This document shows, one piece after another, positions 54,670-63,084 of a DNA stretch of 64,000 bases. Positions within the stretch are counted from its first letter, which is position 1. The number at the start of each line of letters is the position of its first letter. Under the pieces are notes generated by a model. The model made no database searches. It saw only the letters and a list, made by a program, of their open reading frames with translations, and was not told the DNA's origin. The translations under genes were made by a program, and so were the position numbers. The stretch is from NCBI RefSeq assembly GCF_028288225.1, contig NZ_JAQBOC010000080.1, positions 155,174-219,173 of the forward strand. Direction: 5' to 3'. The stretch comes from Mucilaginibacter sp. GTDB taxonomy: Bacteria; Bacteroidota; Bacteroidia; Sphingobacteriales; Sphingobacteriaceae.

Positions 54670-57042
54670 TTAATTTCTTAATACTTTTCCGCCTGTTAAA
54701 ATAGACTGGATGCGCTCCAACGTTTTGCGCTCGGCACATAAGGATACAAAAGCCTCGCGTTCCAGGTTCAACAAATATTCCTCACTTACTAATGTTGGTT
54801 GTGACAGGTCAGCACCCGCAAGTACGTAAGCCAGTTTTTGTGATATTTTAACATCATGCTCACTAATGTAATTACCGCTAAACATGGTATTAGCGCCAAC
54901 ATAGCCTAAACCTAGCGCCTGTTTACCTAAAACCCGGATATCTTTACGCTGAACCGGTTGTACATAACCTTCATTAGCCATTAACAGGCATTGTTTTTTT
55001 GCTTCGGATAGCACCCTGTTGCGGGACACAACGACCATATCGCGGCCTTTTTTAAGATAACCCAGCTCAAAAGCTTCATGGGCCGAGGTTGATACTTTGG
55101 CCTGGCCGATGGTCAGGAACCGCTCGCGGAAATTATTCAGCTCTATATCGCCTTCCTGCAGCTCATCGCTTAAACGCAAGGCAAACTCTTTGGTACCGCC
55201 ACCGCCGGGGATCAGCCCAACGCCAAATTCAACAAGGCCCATATAAAGTTCGGCATGTGCCACTACCTTATCGGCATGTAAGCATAACTCACAGCCCCCG
55301 CCCAACGCCATTTGATGAGGCGCTGCAACAACAGGAATTGAAGAATACCTGATGCGCATCATTGTATTTTGAAAAGCTTTGATCACTATGTTCAGCTCAT
55401 CAAATTCCTGCTCAACGGCCATCATAAATATCATTCCTACATTAGCGCCCGCACTAAAATTGGCTCCCTCGTTCGAGATTACCAATCCCTTATAACTTTG
55501 CTCGGCAAGGGTAATGGCTTTGTTGATACCTTCTATTACCTCGCCGCCAATGGTGTTCATTTTAGTATGGAATTCCAGGTTGATGATGCCATCACCAAGA
55601 TCAGTAATGGTAGTGCCGCTATTTTCCCAGATGGTGTTTGCTGCGCGAATAGTATCCAATAATATAAAGTCTTCTGTCCCCGGAATTACCAGGTATGTTT
55701 TTGATTTGATATCATAGTACAAGCGTTTGCCATCCTGTATTTTATAAAAGCTTGCTGCCCCGCTTTTAAGCATATCATAAACCCAGGCTGCCGGCTTATG
55801 GCCTTCGGTTTCCATGGCCTTAACGGTAGTGTCCACTCCGAGGGCATCCCATTTTTCAAAAGGGCCCATTTCCCAGCCAAAGCCTGCATTTACAGCAGCA
55901 TCAATTTTATAAAGCTCATCGGAGATCTCGGGGATCCGGTTGCTTGAATAGGCAAACAGCTGATAAAATATAGCGCGGTAAAAATCGCCTGCCTTATCTT
56001 TTGCGGCAAAAAGGATCTTCATCCTATCTTTTAAATTATCAACCGTTTTGGTTGTTTCAATCGAAGGGAATTTTACTTTTTTTGAAGGCTGGTATTCCAG
56101 TGTTTTTAAATCAAGCGTGTAAAACTGGTTAGCCCCGTTAACCTTTTCTTTTTTATAAAAACCCTGCCCGCTTTTACTGCCAAGCCAGTTATTGGTCACC
56201 ATTTTGGTTACAAAACCGGGGATCCGGAACAAGTCTTTCGCCTCATCATCAGGTACACCCTGGCTTAAACCAACGGCTACATGTACCATGGTATCCAAAC
56301 CAACTACATCAGTAGTGCGAAAGGTTGCCGATTTAGGATGACCAATAACAGGGCCGGTAAGCTTATCAACTTCTTCCACAGTCATACCGGTTTTTTCTAC
56401 ATAATGCAGCATGCTCATAATACTGAAAACCCCTATGCGGTTACCAATAAAGGCAGGTGTATCTTGAGCCAGTACGGTTGTTTTACCCAGGTATTTCTCG
56501 CCGTAACTAAGTAAAAAGTCAACAACCTCCGGTAAGGTATCTGCAGCAGGTATAATTTCTAATAGTTTTAAATACCTTGGGGGATTAAAAAAGTGGCTGC
56601 CGCAAAAATGCTTCCTGAAATCTTCACTACGGCCTTCAGCCATTAAGTGAATAGGGATGCCCGAAGTGTTTGAAGTGATCAGTGTACCTGGTTTGCGGTA
56701 TTTCTCTACATTTTCAAATACCTTTTGCTTAATATCAAGCCGCTCAACCACTACCTCAATTACCCAGTCGCACCCGGCAATCTTGTGCATATCATCATCA
56801 AAGTTCCCGGTTGTAATATTTTTTGCCAGCCTCTTTGAATAAATAGGCGAGGGGTTTGATTTTAAAGCTGAGGCAAGGGCCTCATTAACCAGTTTATTTC
56901 TTGATTTAGCATCAGCATCTTTTGGTACAATATCAAGCAGCAGCACCTGCAGCCCAATATTTGCGAAATGGCAGGCTATCCGGCTGCCCATCACACCTGA
57001 ACCCAGCACAGCTACTTTTTTTATAATTCGTTTAGCATCCAT
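54670..57042 (-). CDS. fadN: 3-hydroxyacyl-CoA dehydrogenase / enoyl-CoA hydratase FadN
   Basis: The 790-residue bifunctional enzyme has the dehydrogenase at the N-terminus (Rossmann VAVLGSGVMGSRIACHFA; SHFFNPPRYLKLLEIIP) and the crotonase domain at the C-terminus (about 480-700: GANFSAGANVGMIFM; VAAPHQMALGGGCELCLHAD; LVEFGVGLIPGGGGTKEF). This domain order is the reverse of E. coli FadB/FadJ and matches Bacillus FadN (about 789 residues). It is followed by fadA and fadE. Confidence 0.94.
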   Translation of the reverse strand: MDAKRIIKKVAVLGSGVMGSRIACHFANIGLQVLLLDIVPKDADAKSRNKLVNEALASALKSNPSPIYSKRLAKNITTGNFDDDMHKIAGCDWVIEVVVERLDIKQKVFENVEKYRKPGTLITSNTSGIPIHLMAEGRSEDFRKHFCGSHFFNPPRYLKLLEIIPAADTLPEVVDFLLSYGEKYLGKTTVLAQDTPAFIGNRIGVFSIMSMLHYVEKTGMTVEEVDKLTGPVIGHPKSATFRTTDVVGLDTMVHVAVGLSQGVPDDEAKDLFRIPGFVTKMVTNNWLGSKSGQGFYKKEKVNGANQFYTLDLKTLEYQPSKKVKFPSIETTKTVDNLKDRMKILFAAKDKAGDFYRAIFYQLFAYSSNRIPEISDELYKIDAAVNAGFGWEMGPFEKWDALGVDTTVKAMETEGHKPAAWVYDMLKSGAASFYKIQDGKRLYYDIKSKTYLVIPGTEDFILLDTIRAANTIWENSGTTITDLGDGIINLEFHTKMNTIGGEVIEGINKAITLAEQSYKGLVISNEGANFSAGANVGMIFMMAVEQEFDELNIVIKAFQNTMMRIRYSSIPVVAAPHQMALGGGCELCLHADKVVAHAELYMGLVEFGVGLIPGGGGTKEFALRLSDELQEGDIELNNFRERFLTIGQAKVSTSAHEAFELGYLKKGRDMVVVSRNRVLSEAKKQCLLMANEGYVQPVQRKDIRVLGKQALGLGYVGANTMFSGNYISEHDVKISQKLAYVLAGADLSQPTLVSEEYLLNLEREAFVSLCAERKTLERIQSILTGGKVLRN

Positions 57043-57080
57043 TGTTTATGCTTGTATTTTATGTAGATAGATTTTTTACT

Positions 57081-57533
57081 TTATTCGGCTTTCTCCCAGG
57101 TAGTGGTACGCCCGAAGAGCGAGATGCCCACATAACCCCTTATATCAAGGGTTTTGCCTTTATAAGTCATTTTGCAACTATAGGTTTTGCCATTGTTAGG
57201 GTCGTAAATTGTCCCGTTTGTATATTTATTTTCACCATCTTTTTCAAAGCCTGCCAATACTGGCAACCCGAGCCTTGGCCTGCTACGGAGTTTTTCGTCA
57301 CTGTTCAGCTCGTCAACTTTAGGTTTGCCATTTTTTAACGGTTCTTTAAGCCAAACAACCTTGCCATAAAATTTGCCATTAGCATGTTTGGCTATCTCTA
57401 TTTTGGCGCTTTTAACGTCATTGTACCATAACCCCTCTATTTTATCCGTTTGTTGACGGGTAGTAAAACCGAAAGTGGCCATTGTGAGCAGAATTAATAC
57501 CAACCCGGTGAAACGCTTTTTGCTTAAGAACAT
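57081..57533 (-). CDS. DUF2147 secreted protein
   Basis: The product has about 150 residues from ATG 57533 (MFLSKKRFTGLVLILLTMAT; a further ATG lies at 57554). It has a signal peptide and the DUF2147 pattern: GLWYNDVKSAKIEIAK..GKFYGKVVWL, then GKTYSCKMTYKGKTLDIRGYVG and LFGRTTTW. It lies 38 bases upstream of fadN on the same strand and may be the first operon gene. DUF2147 proteins are periplasmic and often accompany lipid or beta-oxidation genes; the function is unknown. Confidence 0.82.
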   Translation of the reverse strand: MFLSKKRFTGLVLILLTMATFGFTTRQQTDKIEGLWYNDVKSAKIEIAKHANGKFYGKVVWLKEPLKNGKPKVDELNSDEKLRSRPRLGLPVLAGFEKDGENKYTNGTIYDPNNGKTYSCKMTYKGKTLDIRGYVGISLFGRTTTWEKAE

Positions 57534-57717
57534 TGTTTTAGGAATTATGATCATACAATTAAATAACGCTTCAAAAAGAATCCATGTTACAAGATACTAT
57601 GTGCTGATGTACAGCACAACGGCTTTGACTCTTTATAAAAAATAATTTAACCGCCTGAACGGTGAATAATTTAGTATTGGTTTATATATAACAAATATCC
57701 TGTTTATTAAGGTAATC

Positions 57718-57756
57718 TAAAGGGTTGTAAGGCGGAAACATTTGTCAAAATATCGG
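57718..57756 (-). promoter_or_regulatory. Fatty-acid regulon element, copy 3 (upstream of DUF2147-fadNAE)
   Basis: On the minus strand this reads CCGATATTTTGACAAATG, then TTTCCG, N8, CCCTTTA. It matches the elements at 58498-58536 (28/39 bases) and 59600-59638 (30/39) with no gap and in the same orientation relative to the downstream gene. It starts about 185-200 bases before the DUF2147 start. Confidence 0.55.
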
Positions 57757-57772
57757 TTATTTCAACCTTTGT

Positions 57773-57883
57773 TTATTCAGGACCCTTTAAACTGTATAAT
57801 TTAAGTAAAGTATCATTATCAGAGCGTTTTGTTAGTTCTTCACTTTCTTTAACGGCTGTTTCAAAGTCTTCTTTTAAACTCAT
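57773..57883 (-). pseudogene. Truncated acyl-CoA-binding protein (ACBP)
   Basis: A 36-codon frame starts MSLKEDFETAVKESEELTKR and continues SDNDTLLKLYSLKGPE before a stop. This is the start of the acyl-CoA-binding protein fold (F..A...........D..LL.LY.L.KQAT.GD..), broken after LYSLK where the family continues for about 50 more residues. The following DNA does not encode the remainder. It lies between the thioesterase and the fadN operon, where a working ACBP would fit. Confidence 0.65.
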
Positions 57884-57906
57884 GGGTTTTATATGGCAGT
57901 TCCTAT

Positions 57907-58356
57907 CTATTCTTTAGGTTTAGGAATCTCTTCAGTATAATCATTACTTCGGGGCGAATCCAAAAACAACTTCCCCAGTTCTTCAGGTAGCAAAGTGAGC
58001 CGACGTTTTTCCGTATCTATCCAGGCACCTTCGGCGTTAATTATAGCCGCTTTTGTACCATCACCACGATAGATCTCGTGCCTGATCGTCCAGCGGGAAC
58101 CATCGGCTCTTGATTTTGTTATTTCACAGGTAACCTTTACAAAGTCGCCAAGCACTATTTCCCGCAGATAAAAAAGCTCCTCTTTAAAAAGCACCGGCCC
58201 TATTTTGTAATCAAGTAGCTTTGCAAGATCAAGCCCTGCTTTCCTTAGCATGTTTAACCTTGATTGTGCGGCCAGATCTGCATAAGCTGAATGTCTCATG
58301 TGCTGGTTAGCATCTATCTGCGCCCACAAAACTTGTCCTTCATAAAAAATATTCAT
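57907..58356 (-). CDS. Acyl-CoA thioesterase (4HBT hotdog fold)
   Basis: The product has about 149 residues from ATG 58356 (MNIFYEGQVLWAQIDANQHM); the longer frame adds 17 residues unlike the family. Hotdog-fold signature: catalytic Asp and partners in IDANQHMRHSAYADLAAQSR. It would hydrolyse acyl-CoA to free acid. It is followed by the ACBP relic 23 bases downstream. A 39-bp conserved element lies 142-180 bases upstream of the start. Confidence 0.83.
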   Translation of the reverse strand: MNIFYEGQVLWAQIDANQHMRHSAYADLAAQSRLNMLRKAGLDLAKLLDYKIGPVLFKEELFYLREIVLGDFVKVTCEITKSRADGSRWTIRHEIYRGDGTKAAIINAEGAWIDTEKRRLTLLPEELGKLFLDSPRSNDYTEEIPKPKE

Positions 58357-58497
58357 GATATACTTATTTATGTTTTCATTTAGTTGTTCTGTAACAGCTG
58401 ATAGCAATTATAAGTAATAAAAGTCCGCTGCTTTTTGATAGCAAGGAATACCTGGTTTTTTAATCGAGGGTAAAATTAGAATGGATGTTATCTGCCT

Positions 58498-58536
58498 AAA
58501 AGGGCAGCAATACGGAGAAATTAGTCAAAAAGTCGG
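58498..58536 (-). promoter_or_regulatory. Fatty-acid regulon element, copy 2 (upstream of thioesterase)
   Basis: On the minus strand this reads CCGACTTTTTGACTAATT, TCTCCG, then N8 and CCCTTTT. It is identical to the fadL-upstream element over its first 24 bases and 35/39 overall. Confidence 0.65.
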
Positions 58537-58598
58537 AAAGAAAACAAGGGCGTTGCCAATGCTTTACCGAGTGTCGGGTCAATCATGAATTGAAACTT

Positions 58599-58671
58599 AG
58601 TCTTAAGTCGAAAGTCTTGAGTTCTAAGTCAGAAAAGACAGAATTTGACTTAAGACTTTCGACTTAAGACT
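58599..58671. repeat. Long inverted repeat downstream of the AraC gene
   Basis: Left arm 58599-58621 (AGTCTTAAGTCGAAAGTCTT then GAG) pairs with right arm 58649-58671 (CTTAAGACTTTCGACTTAAG then ACT): 23 bp with one G/A difference, loop about 27 bases. Inside each arm the palindromic unit GACTTAAGAC recurs. It could be a terminator of the AraC gene, but it has the look of a dispersed intergenic repeat. Confidence 0.75.
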
Positions 58672-58681
58672 GTTGACTTAA

Positions 58682-59566
58682 CTAACGCGGAATAGCCATC
58701 CGGTAATCTGAAGGAGACAATCCCGTTTGTTTTTTAAAATACTTACCGAAAGAAGATTGGTCAGGAAAGTGAATGGCGAAAGCAATGTTAGCTATGCTGG
58801 TTTCCTGGTTCCTTAATAAAACTTTTGCTTCAAGTATCACGGCATCGTCTATCCATTCACCGGCAGTTCTGCCGGTTACATCTTTTATGGTTTCTGTAAG
58901 GTGCTTGGATGATACAAATAATGCATTGGCATAATACTGTACATTGCGATGTTCTTTATAATGATGAAAAACAAGTTCCTGGAAAAGCACATTGAGCTCC
59001 TGCTTGCGGTTTAGTTTTCCTTTAACCATTATATGCTGCTTTTCATAGATAGACCCTACTTCATATAGCATAGTAATGAGCATGCTTCTGGCAATCTCCA
59101 TTCGGTATGGATGACCCTGCCTGTCGAGCTTTTGTTGTAGCAACACATAAATTTCAAGCAGTATTTTGGCATCATCATGATCTGGATAAATTACCGGCAG
59201 AGATGCGCTTTTAAAATAGCTGAAAGACTCCAGAAAATGACTGTTTACGTTGTTTTCTGTCAGGAAGGCCTTTGAAAAAACAATAAACCTGCATAAAAAG
59301 TCGGGGCTGCTTTGATAAATCCTTAATACATGAAAAGGTGTGGCCAGCAACATGGCATCCGGTTTTGCCTCATAAACCTGCAGGTTTACTTCCACCTGCG
59401 CGGTACCACGTGTACATATGCCTATAATATATCCGTCAGAACGGTAAGGATATTCACTTAAACTTAATAATTGTTTTTCATCCGTTATAAAAAAATCCGG
59501 GCCTATCAGCTTATCAGCATACAGGTCAGCAAACTTTGATAAGCTGAGTTGTCCTATTTTCTTCAT
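58682..59566 (-). CDS. AraC-family transcriptional regulator
   Basis: The 294-residue product has an N-terminal cupin-like sensing domain (about 20-170) and a C-terminal double HTH (about 190-294) with the second-HTH signature IANIAFAIHFPDQSSFGKYFKKQTGLSPSDYR (read in parts). It is divergent from fadL (158 bases apart), and conserved 39-bp elements lie on both sides of the gene. It is therefore the best candidate regulator of the neighbouring fatty-acid genes. Confidence 0.88.
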   Translation of the reverse strand: MKKIGQLSLSKFADLYADKLIGPDFFITDEKQLLSLSEYPYRSDGYIIGICTRGTAQVEVNLQVYEAKPDAMLLATPFHVLRIYQSSPDFLCRFIVFSKAFLTENNVNSHFLESFSYFKSASLPVIYPDHDDAKILLEIYVLLQQKLDRQGHPYRMEIARSMLITMLYEVGSIYEKQHIMVKGKLNRKQELNVLFQELVFHHYKEHRNVQYYANALFVSSKHLTETIKDVTGRTAGEWIDDAVILEAKVLLRNQETSIANIAFAIHFPDQSSFGKYFKKQTGLSPSDYRMAIPR

Positions 59567-59599
59567 TTTACGGCTAAAAATAGTTTAAATAATTCATAA

Positions 59600-59638
59600 C
59601 CGACTTTTTGACTAATTTCTCCGCATTATAGCCCTTTT
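59600..59638 (+). promoter_or_regulatory. Fatty-acid regulon element, copy 1 (upstream of fadL-lipase)
   Basis: This reads CCGACTTTTTGACTAATT, TCTCCG, then N8 and CCCTTTT, ending 87 bases before the fadL start and 34 bases from the araC start on the other side. It contains the direct repeat GACT-N4-GACT. Confidence 0.65.
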
Positions 59639-59724
59639 TTTGAAAGTTTTACACTGTATTTTTAATTTTTAATTAACAACAGGAGCAATCCCAACTGCTG
59701 CCTAAATTTTATACCAATTATATT

Positions 59725-60948
59725 ATGAGAAAATTATTACTCTTAGCGTTCGCGTTATTACCTGTTCTTGCTTTTGCGCAGGGATTTCAGGTTAATCTGG
59801 AAGGCCAAAAACAAATCGGGATGGGGCACACGGGCACAGGCCTGGTACAGGATGGAGCATCCGTATTTTTTAACCCTGGTGCGGTTGTTATGCTGCCCGA
59901 AAATTACATTCAAGCTGGTATAAGTCCGCTGATATTTCAGTCGGTATTTAGCCCCAGCGGCTCATCTGCCCAGTATCATACAGCCAATAAGGTAGCCACC
60001 CCATTTAGCTTTTATGCAGCCATAGGCCCTAAATCTGCCAGGTGGAAAGCAGGACTGGCCGTTTACACGCCTTTTGGAGGATTAACTGACTGGGGAAACA
60101 GTTGGGCAGGAAAATACTCACTGGAGAGCCTGAACCTTAAGGCAATTTATTTTCAGCCAACTTTAAGTGTTAAGGTGGCTAAAAATTTAAGTATAGGCGC
60201 AGGCTTTGTTTATAACAGAGGCACTGTTGATCTAACCCAGGGTATTCCATTATCAGGCGCAAACGGACAGGACGGGCAGGGAGAGCTTAAGGGAAGCGGT
60301 AACGGATATGGTTATAACGTGGGTATTTATTATAAACCTGCCGAAATTTTTACAGTAGGTTTAACTTACAGGTCAAAAGTTAAAACAACTATTAATAAAG
60401 GGGACGCGATATTTACTGTACCTGCTTCTCTTCAAAGTAACTTTCCGCAGCCAAATACTTTTAGCGCCGCCATACCTTTGCCTGCAACTACCACACTCGG
60501 TTTTGGTATTTATCCCACAAAAAAGCTTACCCTTGCATTTGATGTAAACTATGTTAACTGGAGCGTTTACAAGAGCCTTGATTTTGATTATGCAAGCAAC
60601 ACTGCCGCTTTACAGGATACTCATTCTGCGCGCAACTATAAAAATGCATTTGCGCTAAGAGCCGGCGGACAATATAAGTTAAACGGTAAATTTGATGTTC
60701 GCGCAGGTGGTGGTTATGCCAGTACAGCCGTTCGCGACGGCTATGTTACCCCAGAAGTGCCTGATGCCAACCGGGTATTTTTAACTGCGGGTTTAGGTTA
60801 TCATGCTGCCCGTCACCTGGATCTCGACCTAAGCTTTGAATATGAACACCTGATGTCGCGCACACAAACCAATATCCAAACGCAATTATCAGGCACGTTT
60901 AAAACCAATGTATACATCCCGGGCATTTCTCTTGCTTATCACTGGTAA
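59725..60948 (+). CDS. fadL: OmpP1/FadL/TodX-family outer-membrane protein
   Basis: The 407-residue product has a signal peptide (ending LPVLAFAQ) and the FadL N-terminal pattern GFQVNLEGQKQIGMGHTGTG, then ASVFFNPGAVVML. A C-terminal aromatic (ISLAYHW) is typical of outer-membrane barrels. FadL proteins take up long-chain fatty acids or other hydrophobic molecules. It forms a pair with the lipase-like gene 19 bases downstream. Confidence 0.9.
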   Translation: MRKLLLLAFALLPVLAFAQGFQVNLEGQKQIGMGHTGTGLVQDGASVFFNPGAVVMLPENYIQAGISPLIFQSVFSPSGSSAQYHTANKVATPFSFYAAIGPKSARWKAGLAVYTPFGGLTDWGNSWAGKYSLESLNLKAIYFQPTLSVKVAKNLSIGAGFVYNRGTVDLTQGIPLSGANGQDGQGELKGSGNGYGYNVGIYYKPAEIFTVGLTYRSKVKTTINKGDAIFTVPASLQSNFPQPNTFSAAIPLPATTTLGFGIYPTKKLTLAFDVNYVNWSVYKSLDFDYASNTAALQDTHSARNYKNAFALRAGGQYKLNGKFDVRAGGGYASTAVRDGYVTPEVPDANRVFLTAGLGYHAARHLDLDLSFEYEHLMSRTQTNIQTQLSGTFKTNVYIPGISLAYHW

Positions 60949-60967
60949 ACTCTAAACAAAAAAACAG

Positions 60968-62302
60968 ATGAAGACTTTTAAACAATATAGCTACCGCTAC
61001 CTTTTTATCCTCGGTCTTATGAGCCTTGCAGCGTGCAAGCCGGAGATCAATAATTTTAAACCATCAAAAGGCACCGCAGATTTTTCACGGTATATTTCCG
61101 TTGGAAATTCATTAACCGCAGGTTATGCCGATGGAGGCCTCTACCGCGAAGGACAATTGAACTCGTACCCAAGTATAATTGCCAAACAGATGCTTACTGT
61201 TGGCGGCGGGCAGTTTAATCAACCGCTTTTTACAGAGGCCCAGGCAAACGGTTCAGGCTATTTAAAGCTAACTGGGTTTAATGCAGACGGAACACCCATT
61301 ACCACCCCTGTTACCAATAACCTTGCTGTAAGGGGCATTTTACCTGTCCCCGGCTTTGGTAACGTTACCTTATACACCAAATATAGCGGCGATATTAATA
61401 ATTATGGTGTACCGGGAATAAAGTTATTTCACATTACCTACGCACCTTATGGCAATCTTAATGGTTTTTTTGAGCGCTTGTTGCCAGGAAATGCACCTTC
61501 CAATAATACCTCGTATCTTGACTTTATTACTGCAAAACCTTTTACGTTTTTTTCAAACTGGCTCGGTAATAATGATGCCTTAGGCTATGCTACATCAGGC
61601 GGTGCAGGTGATGTGCTGACTGATAAAAGTACATTTGCGCAATTATACACCCTGCTTATTGGTAAGCTTACCGCTAACGGTGCAAAAGGAGTTGTAGCAA
61701 CCATCCCTGATGTTACTTCGGTTCCTTACTTTACAACTATAACTGTACCCGCAATTTTGGCAGGGGTTCAAAAAGCTAATCCCGCAGTTGCGGCAATCTA
61801 CATAAATGCCCTGGTTTCAGGAACTACCTCTACCTATGCACCAAGAGCGGCTACAGCTTCAGACCTGATCGTGCTGACTTTCCCTACCAGCAAGATAGGG
61901 CAGCCCGTAACATCACCAGCCGGGACCGTTCCTTATGGTTTAACACCCTATGCCCCTATTGATAATCAATATGTACTTGATGCAAACGAAGTGGCAATAA
62001 CCCTTGATTATGTTAATAACTATAATACAACCATTAAATCAGTAGCTGCCTCAAAAGGCCTGGCTGTTTTTGATGCTTTTGCTTTTTTAAATGGTATAAA
62101 GCAACATGGTTTACTTATTAATGGTTTAAGTTTAAGCTCTAATTATATCAGCGGTGGGATTTTTTCGCTGGATGGGGTACACTTAACGCCAAGAGGTTAT
62201 GCAATTGTAGCCAATCAATTTATCGGCGCTATTAATAAACAGTACAGCGCCAACATTCCTTCGGCTGATGTGGCCGCTTATAATGGCGTAAAATTTCCCT
62301 GA
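60968..62302 (+). CDS. SGNH/GDSL-hydrolase lipoprotein (lipase/esterase-like)
   Basis: The 444-residue product has a lipobox (LGLMSLAACKPE), block I with Ser in ISVGNSLTAGYADGGLY (Asn replaces the Asp of GDSL), block III Asn in WLGNNDALGYA, and block V Asp-x-x-His in FSLDGVHLTPRGYAIVAN. The anchor places it in a membrane, facing the periplasm or surface. Co-transcription with FadL suggests that it releases fatty acids for uptake; that is inference. Confidence 0.85.
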   Translation: MKTFKQYSYRYLFILGLMSLAACKPEINNFKPSKGTADFSRYISVGNSLTAGYADGGLYREGQLNSYPSIIAKQMLTVGGGQFNQPLFTEAQANGSGYLKLTGFNADGTPITTPVTNNLAVRGILPVPGFGNVTLYTKYSGDINNYGVPGIKLFHITYAPYGNLNGFFERLLPGNAPSNNTSYLDFITAKPFTFFSNWLGNNDALGYATSGGAGDVLTDKSTFAQLYTLLIGKLTANGAKGVVATIPDVTSVPYFTTITVPAILAGVQKANPAVAAIYINALVSGTTSTYAPRAATASDLIVLTFPTSKIGQPVTSPAGTVPYGLTPYAPIDNQYVLDANEVAITLDYVNNYNTTIKSVAASKGLAVFDAFAFLNGIKQHGLLINGLSLSSNYISGGIFSLDGVHLTPRGYAIVANQFIGAINKQYSANIPSADVAAYNGVKFP

Positions 62303-62390
62303 TAATAATCAGTGTCAGATACAAGCCAGTGAGGATAGGTTCAATTGGCGGCTTGTCTCCGGAGCCGGGTAAAAAGCCTTTAGCCCAAAG

Positions 62391-62572
62391 GAGGGCGCTG
62401 AAAAAGTCCTTTAGAGTTAAAGAGGTTGTCGTACAAATAAAATAGAGGCTCTGAGAATCGTCTATACGAAAGTACTCTCCACCACCTATCCGGATACGCT
62501 AAAGAAAAAGAGGCTGTTTTCTATAATGAAAACAGCCTCTTTTGAATAAATAGCTACTTTTTCAGTGCCCTC
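62391..62572. mobile_element. 182-bp MITE with 17-bp terminal inverted repeats and 8-bp target duplication
   Basis: The left end GAGGGCGCTGAAAAAGT (62391-62407) and right end ACTTTTTCAGTGCCCTC (62556-62572) are inverted repeats with one mismatch. The octamer GCCCAAAG immediately flanks both ends (62383-62390 and 62573-62580), as expected of a target-site duplication. There is no coding capacity. A 16-bp perfect hairpin is nested near the right end. Confidence 0.88.
62506..62543. terminator. Perfect 16-bp hairpin inside the MITE
   Basis: AAAAGAGGCTGTTTTC, loop TATAAT, then the complement ending CCTCTTTT. It has terminator-like shape and could stop transcription of the fadL-lipase unit. Confidence 0.6.
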
Positions 62573-63084
62573 GCCCAAAGCCGGAGGCTTTTTTGGTTAC
62601 CAGGCTTAATAAATATCAGTAATTTATAGGTGAAAATAAAGTATCATGGCATAAAAAATAGCGTAAAACCCGCATAGCGAATATTAAAAAAATTAGTAAA
62701 CTTTATACATTCAAACAGTTATTAAACCCTGGGCTCTAAGGCGATATTGTAAAATAATAATGCTGATGGCTAATTATTAAGGTTTTATAGCTGCCGGGCT
62801 TAATACCAGCTATAAAATGTCTTTTAAACCTAAAACAGAAGCACAAAATCTTCCACCTGGAAAAATACCGGAGAGACATCGTACGACCGGTGAAAAGTTA
62901 TGCCAGGCAATGGTGAACTTGCCAGGGCACACAGAGCACGAATCATTAAACGGACCCCTTGCTCCTCCATAAAATCATAAGTTTATATGATTGACCATTA
63001 ACAATATATATCGGATTTTGGCATGGCCAAAAAACATGGTTATCAGTTTGTTAGTATTAAAAACTTTTACCTTTCAACGTTATT

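Larger units (their letters stand above)
58357..58681. other. Intergenic region between thioesterase and AraC gene
   Basis: About 325 bases, holding the regulatory element at 58498-58536 and the long inverted repeat at 58599-58671. No gene is visible. Confidence 0.6.
62303..63084. other. Intergenic region containing a MITE
   Basis: About 780 bases. The MITE is at 62391-62572. The rest is AT-rich, with no gene recognised; a 63-codon frame at 62991 overlaps the NHL gene start in another frame and is rejected. Confidence 0.6.
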
